Assembly (NCBI RefSeq): GCF_025630775.1
Contig: NZ_JAOSZE010000003.1
Location: 186,001-250,000, forward strand
Reading direction: 5' to 3'
Length of the DNA: 64,000 nucleotides
DNA from: Actinoplanes sp. KI2
GTDB taxonomy: Bacteria > Actinomycetota > Actinomycetes > Mycobacteriales > Micromonosporaceae
How positions within the stretch are numbered: position 1 is the stretch's first letter; every line of letters begins with the position of its first letter. Position numbers and translations under genes: made by a program. The notes under the pieces are model-generated. The model did not search any database and had not been told where the DNA came from. It worked only from the letters and a program-made list of their open reading frames with translations. Of the stretch, positions 58,194 to 64,000 are shown piece after piece.

Positions 58194-59105
58194 ATGCACG
58201 TACGCAAGGGCGCGCTGGTGCTGGCGCTCGTCGCCGCAGGGCTCTGCGCCCCGAGCCCGGCCTCGGCCGCACCCGTGGCGATCACCCTGTGCGCGCTGCC
58301 GGGCGCGGCCACCATGGCCGGCGGCGCAAGCGTCCCGATCTGGGGCTTCGCCACCGGCTGCGCGAACCCGGGCCTGCCCGGTCCGGTGCTGTCGGTCAAC
58401 GTCGGCGACACGGTCGCGGTGACCGTCACCAACGCGCTGCCCGCGGGGCACACGCTGACCTTCGAGGCGCCCGGCATCACCTTCGACCCGGGCCCGGACT
58501 CGGCGCCGCCCGGCGGGACGGTGACCCGCACGTTCACCGCGAGCGCGCCCGGCACGTACCTCTATGAGAGTGGCGGTGACGCGGGCCGGCAGGAGGCCAT
58601 GGGCCTGTACGGCGCGCTGATCGTCCGGCCGGCGACGCCGTCCTGGGACGTGGAGGCCCCGCTCGTGCTCAGCGCGATCGACCCCGCCTTCAACGCCGCC
58701 CCGGAGACCTTCGATCTGCACGCCTACCGGGCCACCTACTGGCTGATCAACGGGAAGTCCTATCCGGACACCGCGCCCGGCATCACCGCGGCCGGCGGCC
58801 AGCGGCTGCTGCTGCGATACCTCAACGCCGGGTACGACAACACCACGATGACCCTGCTCGGCATGCACGAGCGGGTGGTGGCGCGGGACGCCCGGCCGAT
58901 CGACGGCACTCTCGACGTGACCGCCGAGACCCTGCCGGCCGGCGCCACCGAGGACGTCATCGTGACCGTGCCGGCCGGCGCGGGGCCGAGCCCGCACGGG
59001 TTCCCGCTCTACAACCGCCAGCAGCACCTCACCAACGGCGCGCAGACCGGCGTGAGCCCGGCCCCGGCCACCGGCGGCGGCATGTTGATCTTCATTCACC
59101 ACTAG
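58194..59105 (+). CDS. Exported cupredoxin-fold protein C without copper ligands
   Basis: 303 residues from ATG 58194 (AGGAG 58183-58187). Signal peptide LVLALVAAGLCAPSPASA. Two cupredoxin-like halves; GTYLYESGGDAGRQEAMGLY repeats the blank-domain motif of protein B almost exactly, and the second half (YLNAGYDNTTMTLLGMHERV) also lacks HxH pairs. Probably a structural subunit paralogous to the N-terminal domain of B. Ends in LIFIHH. Confidence 0.8.
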   Translation: MHVRKGALVLALVAAGLCAPSPASAAPVAITLCALPGAATMAGGASVPIWGFATGCANPGLPGPVLSVNVGDTVAVTVTNALPAGHTLTFEAPGITFDPGPDSAPPGGTVTRTFTASAPGTYLYESGGDAGRQEAMGLYGALIVRPATPSWDVEAPLVLSAIDPAFNAAPETFDLHAYRATYWLINGKSYPDTAPGITAAGGQRLLLRYLNAGYDNTTMTLLGMHERVVARDARPIDGTLDVTAETLPAGATEDVIVTVPAGAGPSPHGFPLYNRQQHLTNGAQTGVSPAPATGGGMLIFIHH

Positions 59106-59113
59106 GAGGCGCT

Positions 59114-59581
59114 GTGAAACGCCTGGCTAGCGTCGTCGCCGGGGTGGTGGTCGCCGCGGCGGCCCTGTGGATCTGGCACGTGGCCCGGACGCCGGCCGGC
59201 TCGGTCGCCGCCGCCGTCCCGGTGCCGGTCGGCTGGGCCCGTCCGGCGGTGGCCCCCGACGACCTCGGCCAGGCCAGCGGCGTGACCATCACCCGGGTCG
59301 CGGTGACCGCCGGGGGCGGCCTGGTCGACCTGCGGTTCCGGGTGGTCGATCCGGACCGGGCGCACGCGCTGCACGACCCGGCCACCCCGCCGGCGGTCGT
59401 CGACGAGGCGTCCGGGCTGGTGGTGCACGACCTGCTGATGAACCACGAACACACCGGCGACTTCCGGGCCGGCGCCACCTACTACCTGGTGTTCACCAAC
59501 CCCGGCAACTGGGTGCGGCGCGGCGCCCGGGTCACCGTGCTGCTGGGGAACGCGCAGGTCGAGCATGTCGCAGTGGTGTGA
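59114..59581 (+). CDS. Membrane-anchored small extracytoplasmic protein with HDLLMNHEH motif
   Basis: 155 residues from GTG 59114 (AGGAGG). One N-terminal membrane segment (7-22), then a beta-rich domain: GLVDLRFRVVDPDRAHALHD, HDLLMNHEHTGDF (H105, M109, H111, H113) and TYYLVFTNPGNWVRRGARVT. The His/Met cluster could carry copper to or from the oxidase. No named family recognised; 17-base overlap with the next gene. Confidence 0.7.
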   Translation: MKRLASVVAGVVVAAAALWIWHVARTPAGSVAAAVPVPVGWARPAVAPDDLGQASGVTITRVAVTAGGGLVDLRFRVVDPDRAHALHDPATPPAVVDEASGLVVHDLLMNHEHTGDFRAGATYYLVFTNPGNWVRRGARVTVLLGNAQVEHVAVV

Positions 59582-60449
59582 GGCAGCCCCCGGCGGGCGG
59601 GCCGCGGACCAGCTCGGCGACGTCGCGCCCCACGGCGTCGCCCTCAACTGGCTGTATCCGTGCCTGCTCGCCGGGCTCGTCGGCGGCATGCTGCTGGCGT
59701 TCGTCGCGCTGCCCCCGCGGGCGGCCCGCCGCGTGGTGCTCACCTACGCGGCGGGCTCGGGCGCGCTGGCCGCGGTGCTGGCAGCCGCTCTCGGCCGGCC
59801 GTGGCCGCTGGTCGCGGCGCTGGCCGTGCTGGCCGGCCTGGCCCGCGACCGGCGGTGGCGCTGGCTGCCGGCGGCCGCGGCCGTGCTGGCGGCGGTGCTC
59901 GCCGTGGTGGAGCCCGCCACGGTCTTCGCACCGCTGGGCGGCCTCGCGGCGTACGCGATGGCCCGCCACGAGGGCGCCGCGGTGCGGGACCACGCCGCGC
60001 CCCTCGTGGCGGTGGCCCTGATCCTGGTGGCCACCGCGGGTTTCCCGGCGCCGCCCGCGGCCACGCCCGCGCCGGTCGTGCGCGCCGGGGCGGTCGCCGA
60101 TCTCACCGTCTCGGTGAACCAGACCGGCCGCGCGGTCACCGTCCGCACGGCCAGCGCCCGCCGGCCGCCGCCCGCGCCGATCGACGACGTCGGCCTGGAG
60201 CTCGACGGCCACCCGGTCGCGCTGCTGCCGGCCGTGGCCGGGCGGTACTCCGGCGTGGCGGACCTGCCGTCGGCCGGCACGAGGGTGCTGGCCGTCGTCA
60301 CCGTGCGGCGCTCGGGGGAGCGGCTGACCGTCCCGCTGGCGTGGGTCGCGCCGGCCGCCCCCGCCTCACCCTCACGTCTGCCGGGCGCCGGCCTGCTGGT
60401 GCTCGCGGTGCTGATGCTCGCTGCCCTGCAACGGAAGGACCTGCGGTGA
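59565..60449 (+). CDS. Polytopic membrane protein with YtkA/CopC-like extracytoplasmic domain
   Basis: 294 residues. Membrane helices from NWLYPCLLAGLVGGMLLAFV through ~150, then an outer domain (VADLTVSVNQTGRAVTVRTA ... GRYSGVADLPSAGTRVLAVV) of the YtkA-like fold often fused to CopD copper transporters, and a last helix with a short cytoplasmic QRKDLR end. CopD His ligands are mostly missing, so copper import is not certain. Start ATG 59565 overlaps the previous gene. GTGA overlap with the subtilase. Confidence 0.72.
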   Translation: MSQWCEAAPGGRAADQLGDVAPHGVALNWLYPCLLAGLVGGMLLAFVALPPRAARRVVLTYAAGSGALAAVLAAALGRPWPLVAALAVLAGLARDRRWRWLPAAAAVLAAVLAVVEPATVFAPLGGLAAYAMARHEGAAVRDHAAPLVAVALILVATAGFPAPPAATPAPVVRAGAVADLTVSVNQTGRAVTVRTASARRPPPAPIDDVGLELDGHPVALLPAVAGRYSGVADLPSAGTRVLAVVTVRRSGERLTVPLAWVAPAAPASPSRLPGAGLLVLAVLMLAALQRKDLR

Positions 60450-62269
60450 GGCGTACGGCTGGATTTGCCTTGGTAATTTTGTTGGTGGCCCCGGCCGTTC
60501 CCGCGTCGGCCGCGCCCGCCCTCGAATCGGTCGTCGTGCGGCTGCGCACCCAGGTCGACCCGAGCGGCATCCACGGGCGGTCCCGGCACGAGCGGCAGGC
60601 CGCGCTGGTCCGGGCCCTGCGCGCGCGGGCCGGCGCCGACCAGCCCGGTCTGCTCGGTCTTCTCCGCCGGCGAAAGGCGCAGCGGCTGGTCACCGACGTG
60701 ACCCCGCTGTGGGTGGTCAACGCCGTCGCGGTCACCGCCGCGCCGTCGGTCGTCCGGGAGATGGCGGCCCGGCCCGAGGTCGCCCGGATCGACCCCGACG
60801 TCGTCGCGGCGACCGTGCCGGCCCAGCCGAACGTCGCGGCCGTCGGCGCGCCCGCCCTGTGGGAGCTCGGTCTCACCGGCCAGGGAGCGGTGGTGGGCAT
60901 CATGGACACCGGCGTCGACGTCACCCACCCCGACCTGGCCGCGAGCTGGCGCGGTGGCGCCGACAGCTGGTACGACCCGAACGGCCAGCACCCCACCGAT
61001 CCGACCGACGTCAGCGGGCACGGCACCGCCACGGCCGGCGTGATCGTCGGTGCCACGACCGGTGTCGCTCCCGGTGCGAGCTGGATCGGCGTGAAGGTCT
61101 TCAACGACCGCGGCACCGCCTCGACCTCGGCGATCCACAAGGGATTCCAGTGGCTGCTCGACCCGGACGGCAATCCCGCCACCGCGGACGCGCCCGACGT
61201 CGTGAACGCCTCCTGGACCGGCTCGGCGGCCGGGTGCAGCCTGGAGTTCCAGCCCGACCTGCGCAACCTGCGGGCGGCGGGCATCCTGCCGGTGTTCTCG
61301 GCCGGCAACTACGGCGGCGCGGCCGGCACCGTGCTGAGCCCCGCCAACCTGCCGGAAGCGCTCGCGGTCGGATCGGTCGACAACACCGGCCTGGTCGATC
61401 CGTCGAGCAGCCGCGGGCCGTCCGCCTGCGACCAGCGGGTCGAGCCCCGGGTCGTCGCCCCCGGGGTCGGCATACACACCACCGACCTCTACGGCGGCTA
61501 CCTCGACGCGACCGGCACGTCGGTCGCGGCACCGCACGTCACCGGCGTCGCGGCGCTGCTGCTGGGCGCCTACCCGGACCTGAACGTCGACCGCCTGCAG
61601 TCGGCGCTGGAGAGCACCGCCGACGACCTGGGCGCGCCCGGCCCCGACAACGCCTACGGTTACGGCCGGGTCGACGCGCCCGCCGCGCTGCAATGGCTGG
61701 CCACCGCGCCCGACTTCACCGTCGCCGTCGCGCCGTCGGCCCCGGCGGTCGCGCCGGGCGGGTCGGCCACGCTGGCGGTCACCGTGACGCCGGTGAACGG
61801 CTTCGCCGCGGGCGTCACGCTCGCCCTGGCCGGCCTGCCGGCCCAGGCGTCCGCGACCATCACCGGCACGACCCGGATCGCGATCACCACGACCGCCGCG
61901 ATCGCGCCCGGCACCTATCCGCTGATCCTGACCGCGACCGGCGGCGGCCTCACCCGCACGGCCTACGCTCGGCTGACCGTCACGACGCCGCCCGGCTTCG
62001 CGATGACCGCGTCCCCGGCGTCGGTGACCGTCACCCGCGGCCAGACCGCCACGTACACCGTCGCGACCAGCTCGATCGGCAACTTCACCGGCCCGGTGAC
62101 CCTCAAGGTGACCGGCGCGACCGCCACCATCACCCCGAACCCGGTCGCCACCCCCGGCTCGGCCACGCTGCGGGTCACCACGACCACCCGCGGCACCTTC
62201 ACACTCACGGTGACCGGCACCGCCGGCACGATCCAGCACCAGGCGACGGTGACCCTGACCGTGCGCTGA
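60446..62269 (+). CDS. Secreted S8 subtilase with two C-terminal Ig-like domains
   Basis: 607 residues from GTG 60446, GTGA overlap. Signal peptide to about 23; I9-type propeptide (~25-125). Catalytic Asp154 (GIMDTGVDVTHPD), His192 (SGHGTATAG), oxyanion Asn287 (SAGNYGG) and Ser358 (GTSVAAPH). Two beta-sandwich repeats (DFTVAVAPSAPAVAPGGSAT and FAMTASPASVTVTRGQTATY) at the C-terminus. Last gene of the cluster; could mature the giant protein or the cupredoxin proteins. Confidence 0.93.
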   Translation: MRRTAGFALVILLVAPAVPASAAPALESVVVRLRTQVDPSGIHGRSRHERQAALVRALRARAGADQPGLLGLLRRRKAQRLVTDVTPLWVVNAVAVTAAPSVVREMAARPEVARIDPDVVAATVPAQPNVAAVGAPALWELGLTGQGAVVGIMDTGVDVTHPDLAASWRGGADSWYDPNGQHPTDPTDVSGHGTATAGVIVGATTGVAPGASWIGVKVFNDRGTASTSAIHKGFQWLLDPDGNPATADAPDVVNASWTGSAAGCSLEFQPDLRNLRAAGILPVFSAGNYGGAAGTVLSPANLPEALAVGSVDNTGLVDPSSSRGPSACDQRVEPRVVAPGVGIHTTDLYGGYLDATGTSVAAPHVTGVAALLLGAYPDLNVDRLQSALESTADDLGAPGPDNAYGYGRVDAPAALQWLATAPDFTVAVAPSAPAVAPGGSATLAVTVTPVNGFAAGVTLALAGLPAQASATITGTTRIAITTTAAIAPGTYPLILTATGGGLTRTAYARLTVTTPPGFAMTASPASVTVTRGQTATYTVATSSIGNFTGPVTLKVTGATATITPNPVATPGSATLRVTTTTRGTFTLTVTGTAGTIQHQATVTLTVR

Positions 62270-62311
62270 TGCTGACCGTTTCTGTCAGCCTTTACCGTTA
62301 CCGTCGCAACC

Positions 62312-62719
62312 ATGCGAGCCACCGGAACCTTCGAGGTTGCCAACTTCACCCCCGCTGCCGTCCCGTCCGGCGATGTCAAGACCGCCGTGCCGGTCGGCGT
62401 CGCCACCATGACCAAGACCTTCGCCGGCGACATCTCCGGCCGGTCGAGCACGCTCTTCACCGCCGCCTACGACCAGACGACCGGCGTCGGCACCTATGTG
62501 GCGATGGAGTCCTTCGAGGGCTCGATCGACGGGCTCGAGGGCGCCTTCAACTTCGCGCACTCCGCGACGACTCTGGGCGACAATCGGGAGGCGGAGTTCT
62601 TTGTCATCGTCCCCGGCAGCGGGACGGGCGACCTGACCGGCATCACCGGCACCGGCGGCCTCTCCATCGAGGCGGATGGCACCCACACCCTGTGGCTCAA
62701 CTACGAAAAAACCTCATAA
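62312..62719 (+). CDS. DUF3224 domain protein
   Basis: 135 residues. RATGTFEVANFTPAAVPSGD, GVATMTKTFAGDISGRSSTL, GTYVAMESFEGSIDGLEGAF and a DLTGITGTGGLSIEADGTHT segment match the DUF3224 beta-barrel (allene-oxide-cyclase-like fold). No signal peptide. Stand-alone. Confidence 0.88.
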   Translation: MRATGTFEVANFTPAAVPSGDVKTAVPVGVATMTKTFAGDISGRSSTLFTAAYDQTTGVGTYVAMESFEGSIDGLEGAFNFAHSATTLGDNREAEFFVIVPGSGTGDLTGITGTGGLSIEADGTHTLWLNYEKTS

Positions 62720-62810
62720 GGTACTGGATTGGGCCGAGTCCCCGTCGTGGCGGACCGGGCCGTGGGTGGTCACCCTCCGCGCCCGGCTGCCGGGTTGTCC
62801 TGCATGGCCT

Positions 62811-64000
62811 TCAGACGACCTCGAGGGCGTCCGCTTCCCGGACGGCGGGCCTCGGGGCCGGCGGGCGGACCGCGCCGGCGATCAGCATGGCCATGGTGAG
62901 CAGGGCGGCGACCACGATCAGGGCGCGCAACACGGTCAGGTGGTCGCCGAGGAAGCCGATGGTGGGCGGCCCGGCCAGGAACGCGCAGTAGCCGATCGAG
63001 GCGATCACGCTGACCCGGCCGGCGGCCTTCCGCGGGTCGTCGCCGCCGGCGCTCATCCCGACCGGGAAGCCGAGCGACGCGCCCAGTCCCCAGAGGAGCG
63101 TGCCCGCGTACGCGTAGGCCGGCGACGGACCGAACACGAACAGCGCCACCCCGGCGATGCCGATCAGCGCGAGCACCCGGACCACCGGGGTGCGCCCGTA
63201 GCGGTCGAGCAGCCCCGGCCCGAACCAGCGCCCGGCGGTCATCGCGGTCAGGAACGCGGCGAACGCCAGCGTCCCGTACGCGGCAGACACGTGGTGCCCG
63301 TCGATGGCCGCGACGCTGATCCAGTCGTTGCCGACCCCCTCGGCGAACGCGAAGGCCAGCACGAACACCCCGACCAGCAGGGTCCGCGGCTCCCGCCAGG
63401 CGGCCAGCGCGCCGGTCTTCGGGGCGTCGTCGTCCGCGAGCGGGCCGGACTCGTCGTGGTCCGGGATGAACCGCCGGGCGTGCCAGGCCACCCCGAGCAC
63501 CACCACGATCGCGACCCCGGTCAGGTGCGCGGCGACCGGCACGTGCAGGGCCACCATCGCCGCGCCGGCCAGCGCCCCGGCCACCGTCCCGAGGCTGAAC
63601 CCGGCGTGGAAGCGCGACATGATCGAGCGGCCGAGGTGGCGTTCCACGACGGTGCCCTGCACATTCATCGCCACGTCCCAGGCGCCGTTGGCGAACCCGA
63701 GCAGAAACAGGCCGATCACCACCGGCACGACACCGGCGAGCGAGCCGAGCGCGGCGACGGTCAGCCCGACGCCGAGCAGGACCGCCATCGAGATCACCGT
63801 GCGGGACGAGCCGATCCGGGTGACCACCGGCCCGGAGAGCGGCAGGGCGAGCAGCGAGCCGGCCGCGATCGCGAGCAGCACCAGGCCGAGGGCGCCCGCG
63901 TCGAGCCCGAGGCTGTCCCGCACCTGCGGGATCCGCGATGCCCAACTGGCGAACGCGAAGCCGGAGCCGATGAAGGCGGCGTAGGTGGCCGTGGTGGCTG
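62811..64000 (-). CDS. YbjJ-type MFS transporter, 5' end cut off by window end
   Basis: The frame stays open to base 64000 and the visible upstream part (GFAFASWASRIPQVRDSLGL) is the first-helix pattern of YbjJ-like MFS proteins, so GTG 63923 is not the start. About 396 residues are visible with eleven or so membrane helices, SIMSRFHAGFSLGTVAGALA and DVAMNVQGTVVERHLGR (the YbjJ N-V-Q region). The substrate is unknown. Confidence 0.88.
   Translation of the reverse strand, partial: ATTATYAAFIGSGFAFASWASRIPQVRDSLGLDAGALGLVLLAIAAGSLLALPLSGPVVTRIGSSRTVISMAVLLGVGLTVAALGSLAGVVPVVIGLFLLGFANGAWDVAMNVQGTVVERHLGRSIMSRFHAGFSLGTVAGALAGAAMVALHVPVAAHLTGVAIVVVLGVAWHARRFIPDHDESGPLADDDAPKTGALAAWREPRTLLVGVFVLAFAFAEGVGNDWISVAAIDGHHVSAAYGTLAFAAFLTAMTAGRWFGPGLLDRYGRTPVVRVLALIGIAGVALFVFGPSPAYAYAGTLLWGLGASLGFPVGMSAGGDDPRKAAGRVSVIASIGYCAFLAGPPTIGFLGDHLTVLRALIVVAALLTMAMLIAGAVRPPAPRPAVREADALEVV

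Noticed and set aside
54983..59105. Firm call as manganese oxidase
   Set aside because: Six-domain likeness to MnxG/MofA is suggestive, but no metal-specific residue can be read from sequence, so the substrate is left open.
63923..64000. GTG 63923 as the start of the last MFS gene
   Set aside because: The upstream codons continue a conserved first-helix motif, so the gene is truncated by the window end.

Overview
This 64-kb window is a very GC-rich actinobacterial chromosome segment. Gene content fits a filamentous actinomycete of the Actinoplanes/Micromonosporaceae type: a CvnABCD conservon, a group 2 (SigB/HrdD-like) sigma factor behind a SigR-type promoter, a GAF-ANTAR regulator, a WYL regulator, a BTAD-type regulator, a GPGG small membrane protein and a c-di-AMP riboswitch in front of an NlpC/P60 hydrolase. 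The genus is inferred. I see no tRNA, rRNA, CRISPR array, phage or insertion sequence.

Layout. 1-6.4 kb: a truncated CYP152 fatty-acid P450 divergent from an M48-like membrane protease, a secreted Pro/Thr-rich protein, a WYL regulator, and two related envelope-type proteins. 6.7-10.7 kb: conservon cvnABCD. 10.8-15.3 kb: two small divergent genes, a lactonase-like beta-propeller protein, a solute-binding/VWA protein and a MarR regulator. 15.5-22.4 kb: a xylose locus (ROK repressor, promoter/operator, xylA-xylB-MFS) converging on a GH13 alpha-glucosidase. 22.4-27.6 kb: housekeeping and accessory genes. 28-33 kb: sigma factor, riboswitch-controlled cell-wall hydrolase, small membrane proteins, and a structured non-coding element ahead of a GAF-ANTAR gene. 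32.9-36.6 kb: MarR-controlled drug efflux, a methyltransferase and a BTAD regulator. 36.8-42.5 kb: an orphan NarL regulator, a repeat-bearing membrane protein, serA, an APH-like kinase and a DMT-type protein.

42.5-49.8 kb is a signalling/transport island: a two-component system, then lipoprotein, periplasmic adaptor and MacB-type ABC ATPase/permease, then a second two-component system. Directly downstream, 49.87-62.27 kb is a tightly spaced or overlapping seven-gene run that is the most unusual part of the window: a 1,703-residue secreted SdrD-B/beta-helix protein, three consecutive exported cupredoxin proteins whose copper ligands are divided between two of them, a small membrane-anchored His/Met protein, a CopD/YtkA-like membrane protein and a subtilase. 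I read it as a split multicopper oxidase assembled at the cell surface. The window ends in a DUF3224 gene and a truncated YbjJ-type MFS transporter.

A second window-wide theme is short tandem repeats just beyond gene 3' ends or between convergent genes. Several units are clearly copies of the neighbouring gene's last codons, and one array has extended a neighbouring gene's C-terminus.
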